Shown: positions 36,995-47,860 of the stretch, one piece after another
Layout of the letters: the number at the start of each line of letters is the position of its first letter
How positions within the stretch are numbered: the first letter of the stretch is position 1
From: Vibrio tapetis subsp. quintayensis
GTDB lineage: Bacteria > Pseudomonadota > Gammaproteobacteria > Enterobacterales > Vibrionaceae
Length of the DNA stretch: 52,434 nucleotides
Assembly (NCBI RefSeq): GCF_030409945.1
Contig: NZ_JAUFQV010000016.1
Coordinates: 1 to 52,434, forward strand
Direction: 5' to 3'
The notes under the pieces: model-generated
The model's input: the letters and a program-made list of their open reading frames with translations, nothing else
Told to the model about the DNA's origin: nothing
The model's database searches: none
Position numbers and translations under genes: made by a program

Positions 36995-37848
36995 CAATGG
37001 CGAAGGCGCGTGCATACCTTCAGTTAATGAGGCTTGATAGGCCAATTGGTACTTTGTTATTAATGTGGCCAACGCTATGGGCGTTACTACTGTCGGCTGG
37101 TGGGCTCCCAAAGATTGATGTATTAGCCGTGTTTGTTGCCGGTGTGTTTTTAATGCGCTCGGCTGGTTGTGTGATAAATGATTACGCCGATCGTAATTTC
37201 GATGGTCATGTTGAGCGTACGAAAGCACGTCCGTTGCCTTCTGGTTTGGTTTCAAGTAAAGAAGCATTGATCTTATTTGTGGTGCTTGCGTTGCTCTCTT
37301 TTGTGTTGGTGCTGAGCATGAATACGCTCACCATTCAGCTATCATTTGCGGGTATTGTACTTGCGTTTATCTACCCATTCATGAAACGCTTTACTCATTT
37401 GCCGCAGTTATTTTTGGGGCTTGCGTTTAGTTGGGCGATCCCGATGGCTTGGGCGGCGCAATCAAATGCGTTGCCGCCACAAGTGTGGCTAGTCTTTTTG
37501 ATTAATGCGTTGTGGACGATAGCTTACGATACACAATATGCGATGGTAGATAGAGACGATGACTTGAACATTGGCATTAAGTCGACCGCCATCTTATTTG
37601 GCCGTTCGGATAAGCTCATTATCGGTCTGTTGCAACTGGCCGTGATTGTCTTGCTGATTGTACTTGGAGGCTGGATGTCTCTGGGCAGTGGTTTTTATTG
37701 GGGAGTTCTCGTCGCCGCCGCTCTTTTTGTTTATCAACAACATCAAATTCGTAGTCGCGAACGTCAGCCATGCTTTCAGGCATTCTTGAATAATAACCAC
37801 GTCGGAATGGCCATTACACTTGGTATTCTAGTGAGCTTTTGGTGGTAA
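36991..37848 (+). CDS. ubiA: 4-hydroxybenzoate octaprenyltransferase
   Basis: The product (285 residues) attaches the polyprenyl chain to 4-hydroxybenzoate in the inner membrane. It has about eight membrane helices and both Asp-rich motifs: [15 protein letters not shown] and [12 protein letters not shown]. The ATG at 36991 overlaps the ubiC stop (ATGA), the usual coupled arrangement; the next Met two codons on is an alternative. Confidence 0.95.
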   Translation: MTMAKARAYLQLMRLDRPIGTLLLMWPTLWALLLSAGGLPKIDVLAVFVAGVFLMRSAGCVINDYADRNFDGHVERTKARPLPSGLVSSKEALILFVVLALLSFVLVLSMNTLTIQLSFAGIVLAFIYPFMKRFTHLPQLFLGLAFSWAIPMAWAAQSNALPPQVWLVFLINALWTIAYDTQYAMVDRDDDLNIGIKSTAILFGRSDKLIIGLLQLAVIVLLIVLGGWMSLGSGFYWGVLVAAALFVYQQHQIRSRERQPCFQAFLNNNHVGMAITLGILVSFWW

Positions 37849-37892
37849 TTGATTAAGCGTTTCTGGCACTAGTCATTACTCAGTACGGATAA

Positions 37893-37923
37893 AAAAAGCG
37901 ACCTCATCATGAGGTCGCTTTTG
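37893..37923. terminator. Bidirectional terminator between ubiA and plsB
   Basis: The stem aaagcgacctcat/atgaggtcgcttt is flanked by A and T runs. It is 45 bp past ubiA and 85 bp past the end of plsB, so it mainly serves ubiCA. Confidence 0.83.
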
Positions 37924-38008
37924 TGTTTTACAGGCTAAATACTTTGGTTAAGCTAGTTACCTTAGTCGATTCAAGCTTTTGAAGTCAGTTGAGAGTTCAG
38001 ACTCGCGT

Positions 38009-40438
38009 CTACTTCTCATTATCTAAATGAATACTCTCTTGAATCGTTAGCTTCACTTCAGTCGAAACCAGTGCAGAAAGCATGTCAGCCAATTGCTGAG
38101 ATTTTTCTAGATCACAGCCACCCTCTTTATTGACGTATCCTTCTTGTTTGAGTGTACTAAACAGTGCAGAGAATACCCCTTTGTCGAAGAACTCCGGTGC
38201 GTTCACACCATGAAGTTGACCTAGACGTTGAGCAACGAGTTGGCTTTTGAGTTCTAAGTCCGCTTTACCTAAATCAGGTTCTGCAACTAACTGACAAACT
38301 GCAATAGAATAACGCTGTAGCGTTTCTAGTATGGTGCGAGAAAGTAACATCAACGATTGGATGTGGGCTTGGTTCAGGCTGATGTTTTGATCGACTTTAG
38401 TGACTAAGCCCTGAGTCGATAACTCATCAATGGTTTTGCTGACGACATCATCAATATCTTGTGGCTCATAACGCAAGAACAGCTCTTTTTTCAAGAACGG
38501 ATAAAGCGTAGTAACGGCACGTTGAATTTCGGTAATGGTCAGGGTTTGATGTTGGATCACCATCTGAGCAATCAGCGACGGGATCGCAAACAAATGAATA
38601 ATGTTATTTCGGTAGTAAGTCATCAATATCGATTGCTGACGGTCTAGAGAAATAATGTCACCCATACTGTCGGCTTCTATTACAAACTTGTCGAGCGATT
38701 CCGCATGCTTAACCAACTCCGATGCCGTCTTGTTGGGCAAGGTCGAGGTTTCGGAATACGGAACATTCTTGAGCAGAGATAGGTAGCAATCAATTTGAGC
38801 AACCAAAGTGTCGCGAGATAATGCACGCTGTCGTGATGCTAATAATGCGGTAGCGCAAAGCGTCAGTGCATTGGCGGCCGCAGCATCGTTAATGTGCGTC
38901 ATCATTTTATCTGCAAGTGAAGTCACCACTGGGTTCATCCATTGTGGTTTTTGCGTTTCTACAGGGTGAATGTCATTAGTCCAATTTGGCGCATGCTCAT
39001 TCAAGTACTGATTTAGCTGAATGGGCTCACCAAAGTTCACGTAACCTTGGCCAAAATTGCGTAACTTACGAATGGTTCGAATGACAAGGCTCGCGTTTTC
39101 TTTTTCTTTGCGCTTGCCACGTAACTCTTTAGCGTAAGTCGACACTTCCATTACGTGTTCGTAACCAATGTAGACGGGAACTAACGTTACGGGACGATTC
39201 AATCCACGAAGCATGGCTTGAATAGTCATTGCCAGCATGCCGGTTTTTGCTTGCAGTAATCGGCCAGTACGAGATCGACCGCCTTCACTGAAGTATTCAA
39301 CCGAGTACCCTTTAGCGAACAACTCAGCTAAGTATTCACGGAAGATGGTGGAATACAGTTTATTGCCTTTGAAACTACGGCGAATAAAGAACGCACCACC
39401 ACGGCGGAAGATAGGGCCTGCAGGGAAAAAGTTTAAGTTTATGCCTGCTGCAATATGCGGTGGCACCATACCCTCACGATAGAGCACGTAAGATAATAGC
39501 AAGTAGTCCATGTGACTGCGGTGACAAGGCACGTAAACAATTTCATGGCCATCTTGTGCCAGTTTACGTACGGTCGAGGCGTTGCTGATGTTTAAGCCTT
39601 GGTAAATACGATTCCAAAGCCAACCAAGAATTCGCTCACCATTTTTAATCAGTGAGTAAGAGAAATTTGCAGCGACTTCATCCATGATGGACTGCGCTTC
39701 TTTTTGCGCTTTCTCTATGCTGATATCTTTGCTTTTTGCTTCTTCTTCAATGGCCTTTTTGATGGCTTCTGATTTTAACAGGCGATCAAATAAAACCTGG
39801 CGATTCGGCAAGCTTGGGCCTGAGGCCGCAATTTTTTGACGAGAGAAGTGAATACGAGCAACACGCGTTAGCTTATGCGCAATGCCTTTATCAACGCCAT
39901 GATTATCCGCCATGTAACGCAAAGAGACGACAGGGCTAAAACGAACCAAACAGTCACGACCAGCAAAGGCGATGGCCGCCATTTTTTGTAGGCCGTTCAT
40001 CGCTTCAAGGTAGGGTTTTTGCTTCTCTTCTTTTCCTGGCTTTCTTCCCCACATCACGGTAATAGGCAACACTTGAATGTCTAAGTCGTTGTCTTGGCCG
40101 TGGAGCTGTAATAAGTCTGAAAATAGTTCGATGGACTCGTGTGGGGCGTCACTGTCACTTTGCAGTAATGTTGGGCGAGAAGTAATAAACACAAAGCGCC
40201 CAAATGCTTTACCGTTTATCTCTAGTGGAGATAGCGGGTCAGGTAATCCAAACTCCGATGCGTATTTTTGCAGTGTGACTAAATCCACATTAGAGCGGAA
40301 TGGCAATGCGTATACGATAGGCTTGGTAATATCGATGCCTAGGTCGGTAACCGGATTCGAAGGGATCGTGGTGCCTTTTACCAAAACGGCCAACGGCAGT
40401 TTCAGTAGTGAGCGGGAAAAAGTGTCTCCAGAAGACAT
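38009..40438 (-). CDS. plsB: Glycerol-3-phosphate 1-O-acyltransferase
   Basis: The product (809 residues) makes lysophosphatidate, the first step of phospholipid synthesis, at the inner membrane. The acyltransferase motif H-x4-D is HRSHMD (H306, D311), followed by [20 protein letters not shown] and [11 protein letters not shown], the other blocks of the family. The length matches E. coli (807). It is divergent from lexA over 293 bp, the same order as in E. coli. Confidence 0.96.
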   Translation of the reverse strand: MSSGDTFSRSLLKLPLAVLVKGTTIPSNPVTDLGIDITKPIVYALPFRSNVDLVTLQKYASEFGLPDPLSPLEINGKAFGRFVFITSRPTLLQSDSDAPHESIELFSDLLQLHGQDNDLDIQVLPITVMWGRKPGKEEKQKPYLEAMNGLQKMAAIAFAGRDCLVRFSPVVSLRYMADNHGVDKGIAHKLTRVARIHFSRQKIAASGPSLPNRQVLFDRLLKSEAIKKAIEEEAKSKDISIEKAQKEAQSIMDEVAANFSYSLIKNGERILGWLWNRIYQGLNISNASTVRKLAQDGHEIVYVPCHRSHMDYLLLSYVLYREGMVPPHIAAGINLNFFPAGPIFRRGGAFFIRRSFKGNKLYSTIFREYLAELFAKGYSVEYFSEGGRSRTGRLLQAKTGMLAMTIQAMLRGLNRPVTLVPVYIGYEHVMEVSTYAKELRGKRKEKENASLVIRTIRKLRNFGQGYVNFGEPIQLNQYLNEHAPNWTNDIHPVETQKPQWMNPVVTSLADKMMTHINDAAAANALTLCATALLASRQRALSRDTLVAQIDCYLSLLKNVPYSETSTLPNKTASELVKHAESLDKFVIEADSMGDIISLDRQQSILMTYYRNNIIHLFAIPSLIAQMVIQHQTLTITEIQRAVTTLYPFLKKELFLRYEPQDIDDVVSKTIDELSTQGLVTKVDQNISLNQAHIQSLMLLSRTILETLQRYSIAVCQLVAEPDLGKADLELKSQLVAQRLGQLHGVNAPEFFDKGVFSALFSTLKQEGYVNKEGGCDLEKSQQLADMLSALVSTEVKLTIQESIHLDNEK

Positions 40439-40671
40439 AACAATAACTGCCTCAGCGGTGTGTAAATTTTGCTTTAACGTTTCAAACGCTATTGCATCAC
40501 TAGATTTTGCGCTGCAAGGATATCAGAAACTGGTCTAACCTTTTATCAATAATGCGCAAAAACTGATCTGTTTGTTGTGACGTTAAAGGTCGACTCATTA
40601 AGAATAGGAGCAAAGCGTGACTTAGGCGGCTCTATGAATTCAAAATGCGTTAAAAAATAAACAATTGTGTT

Positions 40672-40698
40672 TGATCTATTGCTGTTACTGGATATACT
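40672..40698 (+). promoter_or_regulatory. Candidate lexA promoter
   Basis: TTGATC (40672-40677) and TATACT (40693-40698) are 15 bp apart, just upstream of the SOS box. The short spacer makes the -35 assignment uncertain. Confidence 0.45.
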
Positions 40699-40707
40699 CA
40701 CAGTTAA

Positions 40708-40723
40708 CTGTATAAACAGACAG
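40708..40723 (+). promoter_or_regulatory. SOS box (LexA operator)
   Basis: CTGTATAAACAGACAG fits CTGT-N8-ACAG exactly, 8 bp upstream of the lexA ATG. LexA should repress its own gene here. I found no second box, unlike E. coli lexA, which has two. Confidence 0.9.
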
Positions 40724-40731
40724 GTGACCTA

Positions 40732-41346
40732 ATGAAGCCTTTAACGGCGCGACAACAACAAGTCTTCGAGCTTATTAAAGATAAGATCGAAGTATCAGGA
40801 ATGCCTCCAACGCGAGCAGAAATCGCGAAAGAGTTAGGTTTTCGCTCCGCTAATGCGGCAGAAGAGCACCTAAAAGCACTGGCTCGTAAGGAAGTGATTG
40901 AAATTATTCCTGGCGCTTCTCGTGGTATTCGAATTTTGCTAGAAGATCAATCCGAAAGCGGCTTGCCATTAATTGGCCAAGTGGCTGCGGGTGAACCTAT
41001 TTTGGCGCAAGAGCACGTAGAGACTCACTATCAAGTAGATCCATCGATGTTTAAGCCTCAAGCCGACTTTTTACTACGAGTTAATGGCATGAGTATGAAA
41101 GACATCGGTATTATGGACGGCGATTTACTTGCAGTACACAAGACTGAAGACGTGCGCGATGGCCAAGTTGTCGTTGCTCGTGTTGACGATGACGTAACGG
41201 TAAAACGTCTAGAGCGTAAAGGAGCGACGGTTCTATTGCATGCTGAAAACGAAGAGTTCGAACCGATTAAAGTTGACTTAACGTCTCAACACCTTGCTAT
41301 TGAAGGTATCGCTGTTGGGATCATTCGCAGCGGCGATTGGATGTAA
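40732..41346 (+). CDS. lexA: LexA, SOS repressor
   Basis: The product (204 residues) represses SOS genes until RecA triggers self-cleavage. The N-terminal winged helix ([20 protein letters not shown]) and the C-terminal peptidase are complete: the cleavage bond is A86-G87 (QVAAGEP), with Ser121 in NGMSMKD and Lys158 in VTVKRLE. The SOS box lies 8 bp upstream of the start. Confidence 0.97.
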   Translation: MKPLTARQQQVFELIKDKIEVSGMPPTRAEIAKELGFRSANAAEEHLKALARKEVIEIIPGASRGIRILLEDQSESGLPLIGQVAAGEPILAQEHVETHYQVDPSMFKPQADFLLRVNGMSMKDIGIMDGDLLAVHKTEDVRDGQVVVARVDDDVTVKRLERKGATVLLHAENEEFEPIKVDLTSQHLAIEGIAVGIIRSGDWM

Positions 41347-41396
41347 CCTGGTTTAAGAAAATAAATCAGGGCAAGAGTTAATCGCTTCTTGCAAAG

Positions 41397-41415
41397 TTAA
41401 ATGATAGTCATTATC
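41397..41415 (+). promoter_or_regulatory. Fur box upstream of the methyltransferase
   Basis: TTAAATGATAGTCATTATC matches 15 of 19 positions of the Fur consensus GATAATGATAATCATTATC, 24 bp upstream of the ATG. tatagtatta just after it may contain the -10. Iron repression is the inference. Confidence 0.6.
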
Positions 41416-41438
41416 ATCTTTATAGTATTATAGGGAAG

Positions 41439-42254
41439 ATGATAATGACACAATTGAAATCCCCTCCTAAAGCGCAGTACCAGATCCCTAAACACCTATT
41501 GCAACCTATGTGGCTTAGAAGCCGAGAAAGCATGGTTGATGGTGGTTTGGTGTTTGATCCTATTGCTGCAAATGCTTGTCGTCGTTGTCATCTCGCTCCA
41601 GATTGTTTGGCCGGAGATATCGACCAACAGCAACTTCTTCATGCTTCTCTTACTCAACTATGCGACGATGCCGTCCGCAATTTTCTTCACCGCCACCCCG
41701 ATGCATGGGTGCTCAATGTTGGCGCTGGATTGGATACCCGATTCTACCGATTAGACAATGGCCGCTGTCATTGGTTGGAGTTGGACATCAGTGAAAACCT
41801 GCTGTGGCGGCAAAGGCTGTTTCATCCAAGTGAACGTTACCAACTTCGTTGTGGCAGTGTGACTCAGACCGAATGGCTTGATGAGCTAGCCATTCCTGAA
41901 GATGCACCCGTCTTGATTGTGTCGGATCACGCATTGCTCAATTGCAGTGAATCCGAAATTGGAAAATTTATGTGCATGCTTGCAAGGCGCTTCATTCATG
42001 CTCAAAGCTGCTTTGTTGTCTCTGGAGATAAAACGCAATCTTGGCTGGGTAAAAAGTTGGGGACAACGGAATATCAGCACGGTTTCGTCAATCCCGCCGA
42101 GCGTTTTGGTAAATGGTTACCCTGGTCTCAATGGATAAAAGTACAATCGCCAGTAGAAGGGCATTGCATGCGCTGGAAGATGTGGCAAAGATGGCTTGCT
42201 AAAATGCCAACTAGTCACAGTTATACGCCTCTTGTCTTGCAAATGCGTTGGTGA
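41439..42254 (+). CDS. Leucine carboxyl methyltransferase-like SAM enzyme
   Basis: The product (271 residues) is a class I SAM-dependent methyltransferase of the LCM type. The SAM motif is VLNVGAGLDTRFYRLD (about residues 91-106), with LELDISENLLWR after it and LIVSDHALLNC as the next motif. Cysteines cluster at ACRRCHLAPDC near the N-terminus and could bind a metal. The substrate is unknown. It sits between lexA and dinF, behind a Fur box, so it may answer to iron rather than DNA damage. Confidence 0.78.
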   Translation: MIMTQLKSPPKAQYQIPKHLLQPMWLRSRESMVDGGLVFDPIAANACRRCHLAPDCLAGDIDQQQLLHASLTQLCDDAVRNFLHRHPDAWVLNVGAGLDTRFYRLDNGRCHWLELDISENLLWRQRLFHPSERYQLRCGSVTQTEWLDELAIPEDAPVLIVSDHALLNCSESEIGKFMCMLARRFIHAQSCFVVSGDKTQSWLGKKLGTTEYQHGFVNPAERFGKWLPWSQWIKVQSPVEGHCMRWKMWQRWLAKMPTSHSYTPLVLQMRW

Positions 42255-42295
42255 TCGCACCTAACATAGGGTGATTGCAACTGACATAGATAGTG

Positions 42296-42328
42296 GTTAA
42301 CCTCATTAGATCTACTGATGAGGTTAAC
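42296..42328 (+). promoter_or_regulatory. Hairpin over the likely dinF ribosome binding site
   Basis: A perfect 11-bp inverted repeat (GTTAACCTCAT / ATGAGGTTAAC) with an 11-nt loop ends one base before the GTG at 42329. The 3' arm contains GAGG, the likely Shine-Dalgarno sequence, so the hairpin would mask it. No T run follows, so it is not a terminator. Confidence 0.6.
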
Positions 42329-43672
42329 GTGAACAAATCCCTTTTATCATCCCTTTCGAATCTGTCGCTTCATAAGCAAGTACTCTTACTTGCTATTCCT
42401 ATGGTGCTATCTAACATTACTGTGCCCCTATTGGGTTTGGTGGATGCCGCGGTGATTGGCCATTTAGAGCATTCTTGGTATTTAGGTGGTGTCGCATTAG
42501 GTGGCACTATGGTCAGTGTGACATTCTGGTTGCTTGGCTTTTTACGTATGGCGACAACAGGGCTTACCGCACAAGCTTACGGTGCAAAAAGCAAAGAAAA
42601 ACTTGCACTGGTGGGTATGCAAGGCATGCTGATGGCAATGATCTTTGCGCTGATATTTCTAATATTTCACCAACCGATCGCTCACGGAATCTTTGCGTTA
42701 AGTGATGCCAGTGAGCAGGTAAAGACATATGGATTGCAATACTTCAGCATAAGGGCTTGGAGTGCCCCAGCGGCGCTAGGTAATTTTGTCATTCTAGGCT
42801 GGTTACTCGGGACTCAAAATGCAAAAGGTCCAATGTGGATTGTTATTATTTCCAACCTAGTGAATATCCTACTTGATGTTGTTTTTGTCCTCGGTTTTGA
42901 TTGGAAGGTGGAAGGGGCTGCGTTAGCGTCAGTTATTGCCGATTATTCGGCGCTGTCTCTTGGCTTTTTCTTTGTATGGCGTACATGGCGACGATTAGAG
43001 CTGCCTTCTCCGCTACAGCATCGTTCAGGGGTGACTCAAGGTTTGGCTAGATTCGTAAAACTGAATCGGGATATCTTTTTACGCTCATTATGTTTACAAG
43101 CTGCCTTTAGCTTCATGACCTTCCAAGGTGCGAGCTTTGGTGACGATACCGTTGCGGCTAATGCGGTATTGATGAGTTTCTTGATGATCATTTCGTATGG
43201 CATGGACGGATTCGCCTATGCGATGGAAGCGATGGTGGGCAAAGCCATTGGTGCAAAGAATCGTGAAGCGTTGTCAGAAACACTGATAGGAACAACCTTT
43301 TGGAGTTTAGTGATCACTATGATCCTAACGCTCATTTTCTGGCTGTTTGGCCACAACTTGATCGCGTTGATCACGAGTATCGATATTGTCCAACATGAAG
43401 CTGCCCGCTATTTGCCTTGGTTAATCGCCATGCCGTTAGTGTCTATGTGGTGTTTTTTACTTGATGGTATTTTTATTGGTGCAACGAAAGGACGAGAAAT
43501 GAGAAACAGCATGTTTGTGGCGTCTGGTGCGTTCTTTGTTGCTTTCTTTGCATTTGAGCATATGGGTAATCATGCGTTGTGGATAGCCATGCTCAGTTTT
43601 ATGGCAATGCGTGGCATTGGCTTAGGCGTGTTGTTCTTCCATCAATGGCGATCTAATACGTTTTTAGTGTAA
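42329..43672 (+). CDS. dinF: DinF, MATE family efflux transporter
   Basis: The product (447 residues) is a MATE exporter with 12 membrane segments; IPMVLSNITVPLLGLVDAAV near the start is the DinF signature. E. coli dinF is in the lexA operon and is SOS-induced; here a methyltransferase gene separates the two. The GTG at 42329 lies 6 nt after GAGG; a GTG at 42293 would add 12 residues and would put the hairpin inside the gene. The C-terminus is complete. Confidence 0.9.
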   Translation: MNKSLLSSLSNLSLHKQVLLLAIPMVLSNITVPLLGLVDAAVIGHLEHSWYLGGVALGGTMVSVTFWLLGFLRMATTGLTAQAYGAKSKEKLALVGMQGMLMAMIFALIFLIFHQPIAHGIFALSDASEQVKTYGLQYFSIRAWSAPAALGNFVILGWLLGTQNAKGPMWIVIISNLVNILLDVVFVLGFDWKVEGAALASVIADYSALSLGFFFVWRTWRRLELPSPLQHRSGVTQGLARFVKLNRDIFLRSLCLQAAFSFMTFQGASFGDDTVAANAVLMSFLMIISYGMDGFAYAMEAMVGKAIGAKNREALSETLIGTTFWSLVITMILTLIFWLFGHNLIALITSIDIVQHEAARYLPWLIAMPLVSMWCFLLDGIFIGATKGREMRNSMFVASGAFFVAFFAFEHMGNHALWIAMLSFMAMRGIGLGVLFFHQWRSNTFLV

Positions 43673-43733
43673 GTATGTTAACAAGCGTGAAACTGTATTT
43701 TCGTTCTGGTGACGGTTAAATGGCTACAAATTA

Positions 43734-43768
43734 AAAGGAGTACCGATAGCGATCGGTACTCCTTTTTT
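43734..43768. terminator. Bidirectional terminator between dinF and sthA
   Basis: The stem aaaggagtaccgat/atcggtactccttt has a 5-nt loop and a T run on the right, an A run on the left; it serves both convergent genes. Confidence 0.88.
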
Positions 43769-43791
43769 AGTTCGCTTCAGTGTCCAGTGCG

Positions 43792-45192
43792 TTAAAACAA
43801 GCGGTTTAAGCCATTTAACGCCGCAACACGATAAGCTTCAGCCATGGTGGGATAGTTAAAGGTGGTTTGAACGAAATATTCAATGGTATTCGCTTTGCCT
43901 TTTTGTTCCATGATGGCCTGGCCAATGTGAATGATTTCAGCGGCCCTTTCACCAAAGCAGTGGATGCCAAGGATTTCTTTTGTTTCTCGATGGAACAATA
44001 TTTTCAATGAACCAAGGTCTTTACCTGCAATTTGAGCACGAGCAAGGTGTTTGAATGAAGAGCGACCCACCTCATATGGTATCTTGGCTGCAGTGAGTTC
44101 TTGTTCTGTTTTACCAACGGAGCTGATTTCTGGAATCGTGTAGATACCTGTTGGAATGTCTTCAATCAAGTAATTGTAAGCTTCACCTTGAGTGGTTATC
44201 GCTTGTGCGACAAATCGGCCTTGATCGTAAGCTGCGCTGGCAAGGCTTGGGTAGCCGATAACATCACCTACTGCATAAATGTGTTCGCACGCAGTTTGGT
44301 AGTTATTATTTACGTTAAGCTGCCCGCGTGAATCGGCTTTTAGACCAGCGGCTTCCACATTGAGCTTGTCGGTATTCCCCGTTCGTCCATTGGCATAAAG
44401 AATACAGTCTGCTCGCATCTTTTTACCAGACTCTAGGTGCACGACGACCCCGTCTTCTGTGGGTTCTATCTTTTCGTAAGTTTCGTCATTGCGAATGATC
44501 ACACCACTGTTCCAGAAGTGATAAGAAAGCGCATCGGAGGTTTCGTTATCAAGGAAAGAAAGCAGTCGGTCACGGGTGTTGATGAGATCGGTTTTAACAC
44601 CTAAACCACGGAAAATTGAAGCGTATTCACAACCAATAACCCCCGCACCATAAATGATGATGTGTCTAGGGTCATGTTCCAGAGACAGAATTGAATCACT
44701 GTCATAGACGCGAGGGTGGTTGAAATCGACATCTGCGGGTTGATAAGGACGAGATCCTGTCGCAATAACGAACTTGTCGGCTGTGTAGTGGTCTACACTT
44801 CCATCAGCTTGTGTAACAGCAACAGTATGTGCGTCGATAAATTTGGCAGCACCGAAAATTAATTGGCATTCATTGCGGTCATAAAAACCTTGGCGCATTC
44901 GAGTTTGTTTGTCTATTACGCTCTTAGCATGATCCAAAATGGTTGAAAATGTAGCGTGGAGGCTACTGTTGTTATGGCAGAAAAGTGGGTTGTTATTGAA
45001 TTCAATGATGCGACTAACTGCGTGGCGCAATGCTTTTGAAGGTATGGTGCCCCAATGGGTACAACCACCACCAACATTTGGTTCACGTTCGATGATCGCA
45101 ACATTGAGCCCGGCTTTGGTGAGGCCCATAGCAGCACCTTCGCCCCCTGGGCCACTGCCAATTACAATTGCGTCAAAGTGAGTCGAGGTCAT
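43792..45192 (-). CDS. sthA: Soluble pyridine nucleotide transhydrogenase
   Basis: The product (466 residues) passes hydride between NADPH and NAD. It is a flavoprotein of the lipoamide dehydrogenase fold: the FAD site is [11 protein letters not shown], the NAD(P) site is [13 protein letters not shown], and the place of the redox disulfide reads [14 protein letters not shown], with one Cys only, which separates SthA from dihydrolipoamide dehydrogenase. The length is normal. It is divergent from fabR across 280 bp, as in E. coli. Confidence 0.96.
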   Translation of the reverse strand: MTSTHFDAIVIGSGPGGEGAAMGLTKAGLNVAIIEREPNVGGGCTHWGTIPSKALRHAVSRIIEFNNNPLFCHNNSSLHATFSTILDHAKSVIDKQTRMRQGFYDRNECQLIFGAAKFIDAHTVAVTQADGSVDHYTADKFVIATGSRPYQPADVDFNHPRVYDSDSILSLEHDPRHIIIYGAGVIGCEYASIFRGLGVKTDLINTRDRLLSFLDNETSDALSYHFWNSGVIIRNDETYEKIEPTEDGVVVHLESGKKMRADCILYANGRTGNTDKLNVEAAGLKADSRGQLNVNNNYQTACEHIYAVGDVIGYPSLASAAYDQGRFVAQAITTQGEAYNYLIEDIPTGIYTIPEISSVGKTEQELTAAKIPYEVGRSSFKHLARAQIAGKDLGSLKILFHRETKEILGIHCFGERAAEIIHIGQAIMEQKGKANTIEYFVQTTFNYPTMAEAYRVAALNGLNRLF

Positions 45193-45472
45193 AGTTCTGC
45201 CTTTTGCTTAGTGCTTAACAATATATTATCTTTATCTTAACCTATTCCTTTGATGGATAAATGTTTGTGCTATCAGACAGTGGAAGGGATCACGTTGCTT
45301 CTGCAATAGAAATTGTGAAGTGGCTAATAACTCCTACTGTTGAATCAGCAATTCTTACAAAAATCCGTAAAGTAGTCGTTGCCTACAAATGGACAGCCGT
45401 TACTTTCACGGTATAGTAATTGGATGCGCGACAGTGCGTGTGCAAAATTACTAAAGACAAAGTAGAAAATTC

Positions 45473-46087
45473 ATGGGAATCCGAGCTCAACAAAAAGAAA
45501 AAACTCGCCGTTCATTGATCGACGCGGCCTTTCGACAGCTAAGTGCCGATCGAAGCTTTTCAAATTTAAGCTTGCGTGAAGTGGCCAGAGAAGCGGGAAT
45601 TGCTCCAACTTCTTTTTATCGTCACTTTAAAGACATGGATGAACTGGGTTTAACGATGGTCGACGAAGGAGGCCTTTTGTTACGCCAACTAATGCGCCAA
45701 GCAAGGCAGCGCATTGTAAGAGAAGGTAGTGTTATTCGGACTTCAGTGGAAACATTTATGGAGTTCATTGAAAGTAGCCCTAACGTATTTCGTTTATTGC
45801 TGCGTGAGCGCTCAGGTACATCCGCGGCTTTCCGTGCAGCAGTTGCTCGTGAGATGCAGCACTTCGCCGCCGAATTAACAGAATATTTGGTGTCAACGGG
45901 CATGGCTCGAGAAGAAGCGATTGTTCAGGCTGAAGCGTCCGTAACGTTAGTATTCAGTTCTGGGGCGGAATCACTAGATTTAGACTCAGAATCAAGAAAG
46001 GAACAAGTTGAGCGCTTAGTCGTTCAACTAAGAATTATTGCAAAAGGTGCATTTTTGTACCGAAAAGAACGTGAATCAACTAAATAG
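45473..46087 (+). CDS. fabR: FabR, TetR-family repressor of unsaturated fatty acid synthesis
   Basis: The product (204 residues) senses acyl-ACP/CoA and represses fabA/fabB. The helix-turn-helix (about 25-50, [20 protein letters not shown]) is TetR type, and the ligand domain follows. The fabR-yijD pair and its divergence from sthA match E. coli. The 280-bp gap to sthA holds promoters that I could not resolve. Confidence 0.94.
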   Translation: MGIRAQQKEKTRRSLIDAAFRQLSADRSFSNLSLREVAREAGIAPTSFYRHFKDMDELGLTMVDEGGLLLRQLMRQARQRIVREGSVIRTSVETFMEFIESSPNVFRLLLRERSGTSAAFRAAVAREMQHFAAELTEYLVSTGMAREEAIVQAEASVTLVFSSGAESLDLDSESRKEQVERLVVQLRIIAKGAFLYRKERESTK

Positions 46088-46103
46088 TAAGGCAGGTGAA
46101 ACA

Positions 46104-46475
46104 ATGTCTAATGAAGCAACTCAAAAAGACTTCGGCTCAGAAAAGAAAACGCTACTTTTAGCTTTGGTAGCAGGTATGTGTGGTAACGCGTTACTGGCAG
46201 GATTAACGGTTAGCGAAGTGTCGTTTTCTATTTTTCCTCTTATTGCTTTGGTTTTGGCTCTTCAAAGCTTGTACCAAGAGTACTTACGTAACCCAGTTGC
46301 AGAAGAAATCCCTCTCGTGGGTCTAGGTTGCTTCTTCGTAGGTGCATTTGGTTACTCAGCATTTTTAAAAGCTCAGTACCCTGAAACAGGGTCAAACTTC
46401 TTTGCCATTCTGGTGACTTTGACGCTGATGCTTTGGATTGGTAAAAAGCTAGGTTACATTGTTAAACAAGGCTAG
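46104..46475 (+). CDS. yijD: YijD family membrane protein
   Basis: The product (123 residues) has about four membrane segments; the charged N-terminus is followed by LLLALVAGMCGNALLAGLTV, the YijD signature. Its role is unknown, but it stays with fabR across the gammaproteobacteria, so a lipid-related role is often guessed. The ATG at 46104 lies after aggtgaa, 16 bp past fabR; the frame open from 46038 overlaps fabR. Confidence 0.9.
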   Translation: MSNEATQKDFGSEKKTLLLALVAGMCGNALLAGLTVSEVSFSIFPLIALVLALQSLYQEYLRNPVAEEIPLVGLGCFFVGAFGYSAFLKAQYPETGSNFFAILVTLTLMLWIGKKLGYIVKQG

Positions 46476-46513
46476 CCGTGTAAACAAGCTTAGCTAAACA
46501 AACAGCAAGAATG

Positions 46514-46543
46514 AAAAAAGCCGCTATCACTAGCGGCTTTTTG
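46514..46543. terminator. Bidirectional terminator between yijD and trmA
   Basis: The stem aaaaagccgcta/tagcggcttttt lies between the convergent genes, with A and T runs on either side. Confidence 0.88.
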
Positions 46544-46567
46544 ACATCTGCTTTTTGCGTTTTTAGT

Positions 46568-47677
46568 CTATGCTTTTCGTTCTAAAAATACGCCAGCTTC
46601 CATGTGGTGCGTATATGGGAACTGATCAAATAAAGCAAAGCGGGTGATATTGTGGGTCTCACCAAGTACGTCTAAGTTTTCTTTTAGTGTTTCAGGGTTA
46701 CAAGAGATGTACATAATACGCTCGTATCCTTGCACCATTCTACAGGTGTCAATGTCCATACCAGAACGTGGTGGATCAACAAAGATGGTATTGCAGTTGT
46801 AGCTGCTTAAATCGATGTTCTGTTGCTTCAAGCGGCGGAACTCTCGTTTACCTTCCATTGCTTGAGTAAAGTCTTCTGCAGACATACGTACGATCTGTAC
46901 GTTCTCGATTTTATTGGCTGCAATGTTGAACTGTGCTGAGTCAACCGATGGCTTTGCCAATTCAGTCGCCAGAACGCGTTCAAAGTTTTGTGCCAGAGCC
47001 AATGAGAAGTTGCCGTTTCCACAGTACAACTCAAGTAAATCACCTTGGCTGTCTTGGGTGCAATCGACAGCCCACTCCAACATTTTCTGAGCAACGATGC
47101 CATTAGGTTGAGTAAAGCTGTTTTCTACTTGTTGGTAGATGTAGCTGTCACCATTTACGTTGAGCTTTTCAATCACGTAATCTTTATCGAGTACGATTTT
47201 CATTTTACGAGCACGGCCAATCAAATTTAAATTGAAGCCTTCGTCGTTAAGGCGCTGTTTTAGTGCTTTAGCATCGGCGATCCAAGCGTCATCCAATTGG
47301 CGGTGATAAAGTAGTGACACAAGGATCTCACCACTTAATGTTGATAAGAAATCCACTTGGAATAGTTTATGACGCAGTGTCGGGTTGCCTTTCATTGCAT
47401 CAATGATCAGTGGCATTAAGTCATTAATAAGACGACTTGCTGCTGGGAACTGATCAACGCGATACTTTTCCTTGGTTTCTTGATTGAACATGGCGTAGTA
47501 CATGTCGTCACCGTCATGCCAAACACGAAATTCAGCGCGCATGCGATAATGTTGCTCTGGTGATTCGAAAACTTCTAATTCAGGCACGTTATAAGGTGCA
47601 AACATCTGCGTAAGACGTTCGGTTTTCTCTTCCAGTTGCTCGCGGTAGCGGTCTGGGTTCACATCAAGTGTTGCCAT
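46568..47677 (-). CDS. trmA: tRNA (uracil-54-C5)-methyltransferase
   Basis: The product (369 residues) makes ribothymidine at U54 of tRNAs. The SAM site is [16 protein letters not shown], the [10 protein letters not shown] motif follows, the catalytic cysteine lies in YISCNPETL and the general base Glu in [12 protein letters not shown]. There are no N-terminal iron-sulfur cysteines, which rules out RlmD. The ATG at 47677 ([11 protein letters not shown]) is the family start; the frame extends to 47707. It is divergent from btuB, as in E. coli. Confidence 0.95.
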   Translation of the reverse strand: MATLDVNPDRYREQLEEKTERLTQMFAPYNVPELEVFESPEQHYRMRAEFRVWHDGDDMYYAMFNQETKEKYRVDQFPAASRLINDLMPLIIDAMKGNPTLRHKLFQVDFLSTLSGEILVSLLYHRQLDDAWIADAKALKQRLNDEGFNLNLIGRARKMKIVLDKDYVIEKLNVNGDSYIYQQVENSFTQPNGIVAQKMLEWAVDCTQDSQGDLLELYCGNGNFSLALAQNFERVLATELAKPSVDSAQFNIAANKIENVQIVRMSAEDFTQAMEGKREFRRLKQQNIDLSSYNCNTIFVDPPRSGMDIDTCRMVQGYERIMYISCNPETLKENLDVLGETHNITRFALFDQFPYTHHMEAGVFLERKA

Positions 47678-47860
47678 GAGGTCATGCCTATTGGTTTCTA
47701 GAAACAAGGAGCGCAGATTTTATTCAATCCACTTCGTTTGTCCAGTTTTGCGTGATTTTAGTGTCTAAATTCAACATATAGACGGGGACAGTTAACATAA
47801 TAGCTTATAGCAATAACATCTAGACAACAGACACTGGTCACACTACTATCCGTACCCATG

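Noticed and set aside
40077..40538. 153-codon plus-strand ORF antisense to plsB
   Set aside because: It mirrors the codon pattern of the well-supported plsB gene on the other strand and has no recognisable domain.
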